64,000 nucleotides of DNA from contig CM075354.1 in NCBI GenBank assembly GCA_037693485.1, positions 63,535,501-63,599,500 of the forward strand, in the 5' to 3' direction. This DNA is from Kitagawia praeruptora (Eukaryota; Streptophyta; Magnoliopsida; Apiales; Apiaceae). The notes under the pieces were generated by a model that made no database searches, was not told where the DNA came from, and was given only the letters and a program-made list of their open reading frames with translations. Below, one piece after another: positions 34,093 through 45,408 of the stretch; position 1 is the stretch's first letter, and each line of letters opens with the position of its first letter. The position numbers and the translations under genes were made by a program.

Positions 34093-35738
34093 GACATCAT
34101 AGTTAGTACATCACCGTCTTTAAGTGTTGTTTGCTGAGACTCACCCTCAAGGTGGATAGACTCTGACTGAATAATATTTGTTTGATCTTCAAGAAAATTA
34201 GTCAAAGTTATTCCTCCCATATCATAGGGTTTCTCACTTGTAATTTCAGTCATCACAGAAGACCTTTCAACATCAGCTATCACAGCTCCTGAGTCATCCA
34301 ACCTCTGACTAGATGGTTCTTGTGTTACAGTGACTGTGATCTGATCTTTCCTACTATCCACCACTAGTGCAATAGTATCTTCTATTGACTGCATTCCTCT
34401 ATCTACTTCCTCCTGTTGTTCACCTTGAGCTGAAGCATCTTCAATAATGACATCTTTGTCAAATAAATATGCATGAAGTGATTTAAGTGCAACATGCTTC
34501 GAGAGTCCAAATTTCTTGACTAATTGCCTTCTGACAGATACATAGAAATACATCTTCATTAAGTCAAGTCTTTGATGTAGAAGTCCATATTCATCTGGAA
34601 ATAAAAGTTTTGGTACTCTTTCAACCAGAAAATCTAGAACAGGCCTTGATAACTTCACTTTGAGATAAATTAATCCCATAGCCAGTCTGTATGATAATGT
34701 AGTTTCCCATGAAGAATCAATATCTAGATCTCTATAGTCATTTGATGACTTGATTGTAGCTTCATTAGTAGAGACCTGCATGATATTAGTTGGACTAGAC
34801 TCTGTGTGTGTGTAGGTGACAATTGAATCTTTCTCCTTGTTCTCCTGGTATAGTGAGCAAAAGATTTATCCTGAGAAGACTCAAGAGGTGTAGACACAGA
34901 ATTGATCTTGGGATGAGATCCTTTTTCAATAGACACAGTCTTTTGAGAGACAGTATCCAGTAACTGTTTTCCCTTTTTAAGTACTACAGTCTTTTGAGAA
35001 ACTGCAGCATGGCTGTGACTAGGTTCTTCATCTCTTTGTCCTAGCTTAGAAAGTCGAATTGCAACCTTCAATTCCTCTCTCTCAGCAAGAGATATATTAT
35101 CATCATCTTCACTAGAACTACTACTACTACTTGACACAACAAATCTTCTCTTCCTTACAACTGATGTCTTTTGAGAAACACCAGAGGTTGGTTTCTTTGA
35201 AACAATAGGCTGTGGATTAAAACTTTGTTCTTTGATTATTTCAGAGACTATAATGTTTTGGGCTACTTGGGTAGACACAGGTGGGTTCTCCTCCAAATGA
35301 GATTCCTGAGTCATTTCACCACAAAAGAAAGAAGAATTGTAGAGAGTAGGAAGATGAGTTTTAAGAATTACCTGAACATGATGTGGATAATGAATTGCAG
35401 GTATTTCATCTAGATTCTTTTCATTGTCCTTCTTTGTAATGTCAGAGAAAATTCTCTTTTGCTGTACATAAGAAGAAACACAATGTTCTCTACCAAATCT
35501 AGCTTCAACATCAGGAATAAAATGGTTAATAAACATTTGTATAAATCTATGATAATAAACCATTTTCTTGTTTTGATCTCTTAACCCAAGTTTAATACAC
35601 ATCTGACTTAAGATAATGTGACCAATGTTAATTACTCTGTCATAAAGCAAACTATAAGCAATATGTAAAGTAACAGAAGTAAGTTGATCAAAAGAACTAC
35701 ATTTACCAGTAAAGCATTTAGCTAATTGATCAAAGAAG
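34093..35738 (-). pseudogene. Middle part of the third ORF of element B
   Basis: It lies between the solo LTR and element F on the minus strand. The first half carries LLYDRVINIGHIILSQM, FIPDVEARFGREHCVSS and a Ser/Asp-rich stretch. After a frameshift near 34810 (in a GT repeat) it continues with DIDSSWETTLSYRLAMGLI and LLHQRLDLMKMYFYVSVRRQ. It aligns closely with codons of D from about 160 to about 700. No catalytic motif was recognised. Confidence 0.78.
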
Positions 35739-35743
35739 AAATA

Positions 35744-37029
35744 TGATAAGTGGATTTTATATCCACTTGGAACATTCTATATCGGCTTAAATTGATTATT
35801 TTGGACTCAAGTTTGTTATAGTTTTGATGTGTTTTGCTTAGTTGTGCAGGTTTTCAAGAATATCAATGCTTCTGTCGTTTTTGGAGATTTAATTGATTAA
35901 AATTCGGATTTTCCGGGAAGGTTGCGCAGTCTACACTGTTTTGGCCATATCTGGAGTTCTAGAAGTCCGTTTTCAGCGATCTTACTGCCCACGCGAAGCT
36001 TGAGAGATTTTCTACAACCTGGGATAGATAGCACGTGCATGGAGCTTGCTGAATGAAGTCGCGCGCGTGTTCTTGTAAAAGAAGGCTGAGAAATTACTGT
36101 TTTGCCCTTTTTCTAATTCTAATTGTATTCTGGGCAGTTTTTGGGTACCTTCTTTAAATCCTAATTGTAATAGAAGGAAATTTCTTGCTGGGCAAGACTT
36201 GGAGTATCTATATAAACACATCTAGGTTATTAATTTAGATATAATAGAGAGGAAAAACACTATTCTAGAGATACAACTTTGTACGCAGCTTTTAGGGATT
36301 TTTCTGGAGAACTATTATTTTCTTTGAAGATTGAAGATTAAAGGTTTTTATTATATTCTTATAATTATGAGTTCTTCTATTAATCTATGTGTTTTGTTTT
36401 CTTCTTTAATTATGTGTAACTAAATCTCTAATCTGAGGATTGGGTAGTATTCCTTGGTATTCATGTGTGTTTAATTATCTGTGATTTTCTTGCTTTGCTG
36501 ATCTGTTATTGAGGGCTTAACACAATTAGGGGAGTCATAAACCTTTGATTGGATTTTAGGGATTGTAATAACTTGGAAAAGGAGTTGCAATTTTAGTACA
36601 TGATTTAACAGACATAACTCGAATATTTGATTGGAAGATTAATATGAGAGTTGTGAGACTTATAATTCTTGGTGCTTAATAGTTTATGATTGTCTTTGAT
36701 TGTATCACGGAAGTGACAATTAGGGTGTAGTTGTAGACATTATATTGTATCTTAGAAGAGAACATTATAACCTTAGAAGAATTGTTTTCAGCAGAGTAAG
36801 AACGTAGACATCACATAGATATTGAATGTGCATTGAAACCAAGTGAAGAACCCCAGTTCTTGGATTGTTTTCCTCATATATTTTATTCTCGATTGATAAT
36901 TAGTTTAATTTAGTTTATAAACAAACCAAACATTCTTCTACACTTCTAAATTGTGAGAGATAAGAAACTTGAACTTGATATTACACTCAGTCCTTCCCTG
37001 CGAACGAACACATAAAAATACTACTAACA
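35744..37029 (+). mobile_element. Solo LTR of the F family
   Basis: 1,286 bp starting TGATAAGTGG and ending CTAACA, homologous along its length to the LTRs of F but more diverged, with TATATAAA at 36209-36216. No internal sequence remains. The flanks are AAATA (35739-35743) and AAAGA (37030-37034). The D copy of this site supports AAAGA as the original target, so one base of the left duplication has mutated. It splits the third ORF of B right after KEWSF. Confidence 0.88.
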
Positions 37030-37487
37030 AAAGACCATTCTTTCCTAAGACAATATCTTCTTAACTGGCTCATGTTATCTAAAGGTCCATTATAACCTAA
37101 TGCAGATAACATAGTTCTAACATCATCATCAGATGCTACATTCTCATAATTCAAACTAACATGTAATTGAAGTACTGAATTAACAACAGATTCAGTAATA
37201 TCAAAAGAATCTTGTCCTAAGTGTAGAATAATCTTACCTGATTGACTCTGAGTAGAATAAATTACCTCAGCATTCTCCCAAGCTTGTGTAACAGCTGCTT
37301 GATTAATTTGTGGAGATGTTGTCAATGCATAACTTAATGGTCCATACGCCAGAAAGTTCATGATTGGATGAAAATCAGATGACACTCCTTCCTTGTTGGT
37401 GATAGCTGCTACATGATTGTTTGTCATAAAATCGAAGTCACCAAACTTGAAGGCTACTGATTTAGGTAATCTTCTCTGAGCTGCCAT
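37030..37487 (-). pseudogene. N-terminal part of the third ORF of element B
   Basis: It starts MAAQRRLPKSVAFKFGDFDF with the ATG at 37487, matching the start of the intact-length D copy at 58301. It runs to LRKEWSF, where the solo LTR cuts it. Homology to the A third ORF begins near this block. Confidence 0.8.
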
Positions 37488-38100
37488 TTTTGATCTGAAA
37501 AGAACTAAAAAAAATTCTTGAAATGGATTAGTGATTTGGAAAACTCGAGAGTGTTTTTGCTTTAGAGAATATGAAATTAGAGAAAGCAATTACACGATTA
37601 GAGTTTCAAAACAAATATATTTCACAAATCTTTCAGACCACTATCCCACGTCGACACGTAGATTGACATGTGTCAGTCCCTGAAAAATGCGGTTACCCAC
37701 GATTTTTGGAAAATAAAATCCAAAATTGATTTTCATGAAATAAATCAGGGTATTATCAAGATAAAAAATCAATACTGATCAGCTTCATTTTCCTGTTGTG
37801 ACCTCCATCAAAATAATCACAAAAAGCAATGTGATTTAAAAAAAATAATAATAAATCTCAAATCCTGATGGTCACACTTGAAATCCTGATCAATATCATC
37901 CTGATTCCAGAGACTTAATATGGAGTTTCCACGTGGCATTTTTCTTTTATCCGAAAAAGAAATAAACAATTAATCTGAACAAAATCAATTGGTTAGATAT
38001 ATTCGACATTTCTTGAAAACAAGAAATATAGTCACACGCAATAATTAGCATCTGACTTCATTAAAACTTCCAAGTGACTGTTCAGCTTCTCACGTCTTTC

Positions 38101-38108
38101 TATAAAAG
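38101..38108 (+). promoter_or_regulatory. TATA box in front of the antisense ORF of B
   Basis: TATAAAAG lies 57 bp upstream of the ATG at 38165, followed by a CT-rich leader and AACAATGCT, a good plant start context. D has TTTAAAAG at the equivalent place (57712-57719). Confidence 0.45.
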
Positions 38109-38164
38109 AAACAGACGCCTTATGCCATTCTCCATAAACCTTTCAATTTCTTTTCTTTTCAACA

Positions 38165-38434
38165 ATGCTTCTCAAACCAAAACTCCATTCGAACCCATTC
38201 TTTAGGTTTTTCACAGTCGATGAACATCCTGTTCTTGATCATCTCTTTGAAAAGACGACTCTTCTCATCGAACTAATCATGGATGAATTAGTTTCAGATA
38301 ATATCCAGAGGTTTCTCCTAAAACATCCATCTGTTGGATACAATCTTCCCCTAACCTCCTCAAAACTTGAGGATGAAGAATTTGGCCGAGAGTCTGAGGT
38401 TGATCTTGATGGGGATGCTATACATTTAAGTTAG
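38165..38434 (+). CDS. Antisense ORF of element B (89 codons, unknown)
   Basis: It is transcribed opposite to the retrotransposon, between RNase H and the third ORF. It starts MLLKPK and ends DLDGDAIHLS, and has a Leu-rich middle (LDHLFEKTTLLIELIM) and an acidic C-terminus (LEDEEFGRESEVDLDGD). The D copy at 57385-57654 has the same length. There are 13 amino-acid differences, all in the first 53 residues; the C-terminal part from HPSVGYN on is identical. I know no family for it. Antisense additional ORFs are described for some plant LTR retrotransposons. There is no signal peptide or metal site. Confidence 0.55.
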   Translation: MLLKPKLHSNPFFRFFTVDEHPVLDHLFEKTTLLIELIMDELVSDNIQRFLLKHPSVGYNLPLTSSKLEDEEFGRESEVDLDGDAIHLS

Positions 38435-38993
38435 CTACTCTCATTCAAGTCGCCCAGACAAGTAATCCAAGAGCAGACGAGGCTGTTCAAATCCCCTGAT
38501 GGATTTCTTTAGATGCTCCTTGTCCTGTACCTCAGAATTCAATTCATTAGACAAGTATAGGATTATCAGTAGAAGTTAGACAAAAAGATGTTGTATTTCA
38601 TTTCCATGTATGTAATGCTTTCAATTAATGAAAATACAATTTCTTGTTATCTACTTGTCTTTTGATTATTGAATGATGTATAAATTATTAGTATGCAAAT
38701 ATTAAAACTTGCTAGCAGAGACTCAATACATCACAGAATTAGATTACTACACAAAGTAAACGTCAGGATCTGAAACAATTTTCACAATCCTGATATTGAC
38801 ACAATACTGATGACGTCAGCATCCTGATAACAAATCTAATCCTGATGATTATTAACAAGTCTATCATACTGAAATTTATCAAGGCAAAGTGTTATAGCTA
38901 AAGCATTTAACAATCAAATATAGATCCTGACAAGAATATCAAGTCTATAAGCTAAAAACTACATACCTTGCTACTTTTGCAGATGTTAAAGAT

Positions 38994-40751
38994 CTAAAAA
39001 TTTAACATTCCTAACTCACTTACTAATCTACTGAATGTAGTCTCATCAAGTGGTTTAGTTAGAATATCTGCAAGCTGTTTGTCAGTAGGAACAAAATGAA
39101 GTTCCACAATACCATTCTCAATATGTTCTCTAATAAAATGATACCTGACATCAATGTGCTTAGTCCTTGAATGTTGAACTGGATTTTCTGCAATTTTAAT
39201 AGCACTAGTATTATCACAAAACATAGGAATATTACTAAGTATCATACCATAATCCATCAACTGATTTCTTATCCAAAGGAGCTGTGCACAACAACTGCCT
39301 GCTGCTATGTACTCAGCTTCTGCAGTTGAGGTTGAAACAGATTGTTGTTTCTTGCTTGCCCAAGAAATCAATCTATTTCCCAAGAATTGACATGTACCTG
39401 TAGTGCTTTTCCTGTCTATTTTACACCCTGCATAATCAGAGTCTGAATAGCCAATCAGAAAGAAATCAGATTCTCTAGGGTACCACAAACCAAGATTTGG
39501 AGTTCCTTTGAGATATCTAAAAATTCTCTTCACAGCAATTAAATGAGATTCCTTAGGATCACTTTGGAATCTAGCACATAAACAGGTAGAAAACATTATA
39601 TCTGGTCTACTTGTAGTTAGATATAATAATGAGCCTATCATGCCTCTATAACTAGTATTATCCACACTCTTTCCCTTAGGATCAGAGTCTAGTTTAGTGG
39701 CTGTTGCCATGGGTGTTTTTGCAACTGCACAGTCTTGAAAGTCAAACCTTCTTAAAAGATCTTTGATATACTTTGACTGATTAATGAAAATACCAGTCTC
39801 AGTTTGTTTGACCTGCAAGCCTAAGAAATAATTTAATTCACCCATCATGCTCATCTGATACTTAGACTGCATAAGCTTGCTAAACTTAGCACACAACTTT
39901 TCATTAGTAGAACCAAAAATAATATCATCAACATAAACTTGAACTAAAAGCAATTCACCTTTTATCTTTCTAAAGAATAGAGTTTTGTCAATTGTACCTC
40001 TTGTGAAGCCATTTTCAAGAAGAAATTTAGACAAAGTCTCATACCATGCTCTTGGTGCCTGCTTTAGTCCATAGAGTGCCTTGTCAAGTTTGTAGACATG
40101 ATTTGGAAACTTTGGATCAACAAATCCAGGTGGCTGTTCCACATACACTTCCTCATCAAGTTTGCCATTTAGAAAAGCACTCTTTACATCCATCTGGTAT
40201 ACCTTGAATTTTGAATGAGCTGCAAATGCAAGAAACATTCTGATTGCTTCCAATCTTGCTACAGGTGCAAAGGTCTCATCATAATCAATGCCTTCTTCCT
40301 GAGAATAACCCTTGGCCACCAGTCTTGCTTTGTTTCTTACAATCATACCAGATTCATCTAGCTTGTTTCTGAAAACCCATCTTGCACCAACAATAGATCT
40401 ATCTTTAGGTCTTGGTACCAGTTTCCAGACTTTGTTTCTCTCAAACTCATTTAATTCCTCCTGCATTGCAATTACCCAATCAGGATCCTGTAAGGCTTCT
40501 TCAACCTTCTTAGGTTCATTCTTTGAGAGAAAGCAACTATACAAGCATTCATTTTGAATTGATCTTCTAGTTCGAACACCACTATTTGGATCACCAATAA
40601 TCAAATCTTCAGTATGATCCTTTGTCCATTTTCTAACAGGTGGTAGATTGACTCTGCTAGTCTCTCCCCCTAAGTTAGTGGTATCTCTTGTAGAAGAATT
40701 CTCTCTGCCTTCAATAACTCCCTTTTGATCAATAGAATCAGTAGATTCCAT
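38994..40751 (-). CDS. pol: Element B reverse transcriptase and RNase H
   Basis: An open 585-codon frame (from MESTDSIDQ) is the C-terminal half of pol. Motifs are WVFRNKLDESG, KARLVAKGYSQEEGIDY, YQMDVKSAFLNG, ALYGLKQAPRAWY and the catalytic YVDDIIFGS near residue 273. RNase H shows SDSDYAGCKIDRKST, EAEYIAAGSC and CDNTSAIK. It is nearly identical to the D copy (55074-56831), both being intact through RNase H. It is separated from the integrase part by TAA at 40866-40868 and a frameshift near 41097, so it is not expressed as part of a full polyprotein. Confidence 0.88.
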   Translation of the reverse strand: MESTDSIDQKGVIEGRENSSTRDTTNLGGETSRVNLPPVRKWTKDHTEDLIIGDPNSGVRTRRSIQNECLYSCFLSKNEPKKVEEALQDPDWVIAMQEELNEFERNKVWKLVPRPKDRSIVGARWVFRNKLDESGMIVRNKARLVAKGYSQEEGIDYDETFAPVARLEAIRMFLAFAAHSKFKVYQMDVKSAFLNGKLDEEVYVEQPPGFVDPKFPNHVYKLDKALYGLKQAPRAWYETLSKFLLENGFTRGTIDKTLFFRKIKGELLLVQVYVDDIIFGSTNEKLCAKFSKLMQSKYQMSMMGELNYFLGLQVKQTETGIFINQSKYIKDLLRRFDFQDCAVAKTPMATATKLDSDPKGKSVDNTSYRGMIGSLLYLTTSRPDIMFSTCLCARFQSDPKESHLIAVKRIFRYLKGTPNLGLWYPRESDFFLIGYSDSDYAGCKIDRKSTTGTCQFLGNRLISWASKKQQSVSTSTAEAEYIAAGSCCAQLLWIRNQLMDYGMILSNIPMFCDNTSAIKIAENPVQHSRTKHIDVRYHFIREHIENGIVELHFVPTDKQLADILTKPLDETTFSRLVSELGMLNF

Positions 40752-41085
40752 ATTGCTGCTAGTTACTGATCTTTCCTCAGTAGACTCTGAAAGATCAGTT
40801 CCTGATGGAGTAGACTCTGAAAGGCTAGTCTGCTCCTGATGATCACTGTGTTCTCTTTGATTTATTTACTCCCCCTCAACAATAGCATTCCTTTGAGAAG
40901 CAATAGAAATTCCTTCTGGAGAACCTTCATTATCACTGGAGAGTATCTCAGAATTCTTCAGATTTACAAATTCAAATTTGTCATGGCTTTCATCAGTTTG
41001 CAGAATTCCAAATTTCTTATCATCAAATGCAACATGAATTGATTCCATAACAATGTGAGTTCTGAGATTATAAACTTTGAAGGCC
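40752..41085 (-). pseudogene. Linker between integrase and RT of element B
   Basis: The frame shared with RT runs through here (ESIHVAFDDKKFGI) but has TAA at 40866-40868 where D reads CAA. The Ser/Glu/Pro-rich linker contains repeated TPSGTDLSEST-like units. Confidence 0.65.
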
Positions 41086-42291
41086 TTAGATGCTGAAATA
41101 TCCTAGAAAAATTGCTTCATCCGATTTGGCTTCAAATTTTCCAAGTTGTTCTGGATGAACTTTTAGGACATAGCATTTGCATCCAAAGATGTGAAAGTAT
41201 TTCACACTTGGTTTCTTTCCTTTGATAATCTCATAGGGAGTTTTTCCATGACTATTTACCAAGGTACAGTTTTGAGTGAAACATGCAGTGTTAATAGCTT
41301 CTGCCCAAAAGTAGGTTGGAAGTTTTGCATCTGCAAGCATGGTTCTTGCTGCCTCTATGAGAGTCCTGTTCTTTCTTTCCACTACACCATTCTGCTGAGG
41401 TGTACCAGGTGCAGAAAACTGTTGAGTGATTCCATTGTCTGCACAATACTCCTCCATTATAGAATTCTTGAATTCTGTACCATTGTCACTCCTAAGTACT
41501 TTGACTTTGTACTCAGAGTTATTCTGAATATTCTTAACAAGTTTAATGATTTGCTGAGGAGCTTCATCCTTCTTGTGTAGAAAGAACACCCATGTGAACC
41601 TTGTGAAATCATCCACTATCACTAGAGAAAATCTTTTCTTGCTGATAGACATAATGTTTACTGGACCAAACAGATCAAGATGTATCATGTGAAATGGTTC
41701 AGTAATTGAATTTTCAGTCTTGCTCTTGAAAGTGGTTCTTCTCTGTTTTCTAAGCTGACAGGCATCACAAAGTCCATCTTGCACAAAATTTGCCTGAGGT
41801 AGGCCTCTCACCATATTGTGCTTAACAAGTTGATTAAGCTTCTTGAAGTTGAGATGTGAGAGTTTCTTGTGCCAATTCCAGCTTTCATTACTTGTTGCTT
41901 TGCTGTAGAGACATCTAACAATTCCTTTAGATGTATCACTTAAGCTGGCTTCATATATGTTACCATGTCTTTGACCAGTTAGAACAATGTCTCCATTCTG
42001 CATATTCAAGATTTTGCATCCTTCTCTGTCAAAGATTGATTTGTAACCTTTATCACCCAGTTGACTTATGCTTAAAAGAGTATGTTTCAAGCCTTCAACC
42101 AGTGTTACATTTTCTATGATGACATTCCCCAAAACAATTGAGCCATATCCCAGAGTTTCTCCTTTGTTGCCATCTCCAAAAGATATTACTGGGCCAGCTT
42201 TCCTCTCAAACTTTGTAAGCAGGGACTTCTTTCCAGTCATATGTCCAGAGCATCCACTGTCCAAGATAATTGAATGCTTCTTTCCTGTGCC
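41086..42291 (-). pseudogene. Element B protease and integrase
   Basis: It starts at the putative splice acceptor exon (GTGKKHS). Protease shows ILDSGCSGHMTG. The pre-integrase zinc region has WHKKLSHLNF and CDACQLRKQ. Integrase shows HLDLFGPVN, LRSDNGTEF and NGVVERKNRT. A 1-bp insertion near 41097 (GGATATTTCAGC where D has GGATATTCAGC) puts the C-terminal part out of frame and ends it at 41086. All integrase catalytic residues lie before the break. Confidence 0.82.
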
Positions 42292-43386
42292 CTGCAAACA
42301 AAAAGTAACTAGTTAGAATTTTTTTAGGACCCAACTTTGATTGGATCCTTTCTTACTAGATTTAGAAACAACAGGCTTTGAAGATTTTGACTTTACTTTA
42401 CATGTTGCAGAGTCAACCTTAGACTCTGATTTCACAAACTGTTTGTGACTAGGAGTTTCAGATTTCAGAGAATAATAGTCATAATATAGTTCATGATATT
42501 CTCTACACATGTAAATGGAATGAAGTAAACTACCACAATGATAACAAGCTTTTTGTGGTTGGTATTGAATTTTCTGAGTCTTGGGGAATCTGGACTCAGT
42601 TTTCCAAGAAGGTTTTTGATTGCAGTCTAGGGCCAAATGATTATGATTTCCACACTTATAGCATTTTTTCCTAGGTGCATCAGGTACATTCTTGTAATTA
42701 TTCTCTTTATTAATACCTTCTTTTCCATTCCTATTTCTTTTGATCTTGCTAGACTCTGAAAGACCATCTAATCTCTGTTTCAACTGAGACTTAGACAGAA
42801 ACCCTATGTTTACATTCTTAGGTTTCTCTAACACTTTCTTATCTGAATTACTATTGTTAATCCTTTTGTGTACAACAGGGATACCTTTTGAATCAACAAA
42901 TTTAACATGATTAGGTTCAGAAACAATTTTCTTACCTTCAGATTTAGATGTGCTAGCTTCTAATTTACTATCATCAATGACAATAGCTACTTTTTCTTCT
43001 TGTCTAGCCTTATCAAAACCTAAACCATTAACTTTACCACGAATTCTACTTTCGATGATTTCTTGTGTCTTTTTACTAGAAATATTAATGGTCTTAATCA
43101 CATCTCTCTCTTCCTCTAGTTCTTTTCTGACATAGTCATAAGCCTCAAGAATAACACCATAATCATGCTTAGCTTTTTCAGAACTTAACTTGTATTCTTC
43201 CATTTGAATTAACTCAGATTCAAGAAAATTATTTCTATCAACAAATTTATCATTCTTAACCTTAAGTTCGTCTTTTTCACAAGTAAGAATTCTAAAATTA
43301 GTCATAAAATTCTTAAACTCAGCATGGATAGATCTAATTTCATCAGAATTTAAGTTATCAAATGAATCAAGAGAGTGAAGTGATAC
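42292..43386 (-). other. Exitron-like intron of element B between Gag and protease
   Basis: It begins AAG/GTATCA at 43386 and ends in a pyrimidine-rich tract TTACTTTTTGTTTGCAG, with AG at 42293-42292. It is 1,095 bp, exactly 365 codons, in frame with both sides. The frame is open until TAA at 42315-42313, 21 nt before the acceptor. It encodes a coiled-coil-like region and two zinc knuckles, CYKCGNHNHLALDC and CYHCGSLLHSIYMC. Element D lacks precisely this segment (GTTAAG joined to GGCACAGG). Unspliced RNA would give a long Gag and stop; spliced RNA gives a Gag-Pol fusion. The splice function is inferred from sequence. Confidence 0.7.
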
Positions 43387-44601
43387 CTTAACAGAGGATG
43401 GAGAAGTTTTCTTTGGAGATCCAGGTTTGTCTGAAACATTTGCCATCAGTGCAATGTTGTCATAATCCAATTCATCTTCAGAATCACTGGAATCAGCCCA
43501 ATCCTTCTGTGTGACCATAAGTGCATTACCCTTTCCTGAATTCCTAGGCTTCTTACACTCACTAGCAAAGTGTCCAAGCTCGCTGCAATTAAAGCACTTG
43601 ATCTTGGCCTTATCAAGCTTGACAATTGTACCTTTGCCTTTGTCAATCTTCTTCTCTTCCTTCTTTTGAAAAGGTCCTTTGCTAAATCTTCTTCTGTTGA
43701 ATCTTCCTTTCTTGAAAGCTTTAGCAAACATAGCAAAGAGTTCCTGCATCTCAGATTCAGAATCATTGTTGTCAGAGTCCATATCAGTAGTCTCTGACTC
43801 AGAACTTTCTTTGCTTTTCTTCTTCATTGAGTTCTTTACAGCAATCTCTTCATGCTGTTCTTCCGGAAGCTTCTTTATTTCAGATTGAGCAGTAAGTGCA
43901 ACAGTCTTCATCTTTCCTTCACTCCTGCTCTTCTTCTATTGCTTGTCAAGTTCATAAGCTCTCAGTTTTCCATATACTGCCTCTAATGATATTTCATCCA
44001 GATCATTAGCTTCCTCAATCGCAGATCTCTTCTCATTGTAGAAATCAGGCAAAGCTTTCATGAACTTTGTATTCATATCCTCCAAGTCATAATATTTACC
44101 ATGCATGGCCATCTCATTGATGAGTTTTATAAACCTATCAAAGGTATCAGTAAGTGACTCACCAGACTTGGATTCAAAGTACTCATACTGTTGTATAAGT
44201 AATGTCCTCATATTCTTCCTGACAAGCTTAGTTCCTTCACAGTGAACCTTAAGATTGTCCCATATATCCTTAGCAGTTTTACAAGAGAGAACATAGTTAG
44301 TGAGAACAGAATCAAGAATGTTGAATAATATGTTTCTCACTTTAGCATCTTTAAGAACATTCTCCTTATCCTTATCTGACCACTCAGATTTTGGCTTCTC
44401 TGCTGTATGTTCTGGAACAACTTGACCATCAACAGTTGCTTGTCCAACAACCTTCGTTGGGATAAAAGGTCCATCTCTGATTCTGTCAAGATAATCAGGA
44501 TCTGTTGCTTCCAGATGGTGCAACATCTTTACTTCCCATAGAGTATATTCGTTTCTCTTGAGCATAGGAATCTTAGTATTCCCATCCTTGTAACCAGACA
44601 T
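42313..44601 (-). pseudogene. Element B Gag, with nonsense codon
   Basis: It starts MSGYKDGNTKIP at 44601, 33 bp after the primer site. Residues about 10-200 form the Copia Gag core (LWEVKMLHHLEA, DIWDNLKVHCEGT, ESLTDTFDRF). TAG at 43936-43938 replaces the CAG of D. Then follow a Lys/Ser/Glu-rich region and a first zinc knuckle, CFNCSELGHFASEC. The putative intron continues the frame with two more knuckles to a stop at 42313. The full form would thus have three knuckles, the D form one. Confidence 0.82.
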
Positions 44602-44633
44602 GATTGCAGATCTTTATGATTATTCGAAATCAA

Positions 44634-44650
44634 CCTGCTCTGATACCAAT
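44634..44650 (-). other. Primer binding site of element B
   Basis: On the minus strand ATTGGTATCAGAGCAGG follows the 5' LTR, the standard tRNA-iMet-type site of plant Copia elements. Confidence 0.85.
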
Positions 44651-45403
44651 TGTTAACTCGAATAACTTGTAGAAGGGGGGGTTGAATACAAGTTATATAA
44701 TCGTGTTTGATTTTTGCTTGGTTATATGAACAAGAATAAACGAATGAATCAAACTCTGTTTGTATTAATAAGATCAAATACAAACTCTACCAAAGGTGTA
44801 CAAATACCTTTAGCAGCTACTGACAATACAAATCTCTCTCTGTGTTTGTTTCGAACTCTCGAATACAAACCTTATACAGAGCTACGCACACGAACTTACA
44901 ACTCACGCTTGTTCGACTCTTTTTACAATGATATAGAGAGAGTATTTATAATGCTACCTATCAACTAATAACAGAAAGATAATCTATACATAACAATGTT
45001 CTGCCGTCCAGTTGATAGTTTCCATCAATAGAAAATTCTTCCCTTCATAATATCTTCTTGCTTGTTCCTCAAACAAAGATCCTGTTTTATAGCACTTGCC
45101 AGTTTCTGTAGCATCCATAATGACATCATCAGTAACACGACTGATATCAGGATTTCATCTTGCATCAGGATCTAACCATCCTATCAGTACTTGATCAGTA
45201 TTTGACTTGACGTATCAGGATTCGATCTCAGTTCCTGACATGTAGTACTCGATGCACTGTTCATTCCTGACTAAACTTTACAGATAACTGTCTAACACAT
45301 ATTTCTTATACAAAGTGCTAAATCCTTTATAAGATCAGGATATATAAGAAGTATAAGTAAAATTCTATTCTTAACATCACAACTCATGAATTATTCCTAA
45401 CAG
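44651..45403 (-). repeat. 5' LTR of element B
   Basis: About 753 bp. TATAAATA on the element strand is at 44943-44950. It differs from the 3' LTR at about 11 positions. Confidence 0.93.
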
Positions 45404-45408
45404 GTTGG

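Larger units (their letters stand above)
37488..38993 (-). other. Spacer of element B between pol and the third ORF
   Basis: On the element strand this is non-coding. It contains the antisense ORF at 38165-38434. The rest is AT-rich with scattered TCCTGAT/ATCAGGA words also seen in the LTR of B. It matches 56832-58300 in D. Confidence 0.6.
18205..45403 (-). mobile_element. Element B: SIRE/Maximus-like Ty1/Copia retrotransposon, same family as D
   Basis: LTRs at 18205-18956 and 44651-45403 start TGTTAACTCG and end TTCCTAACA. The 5-bp duplication GGTTG flanks both ends (18200-18204 and 45404-45408). The interior, on the minus strand, holds Gag, protease, integrase, RT, RNase H, an antisense ORF and the third ORF. 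The third ORF is broken by a solo LTR (35744-37029) and element F (20347-34087). Without insertions B is about 12.2 kb. The LTRs differ at about 11 positions by hand count (about 1.5%). It inserted in the gag of element A. Confidence 0.92.
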
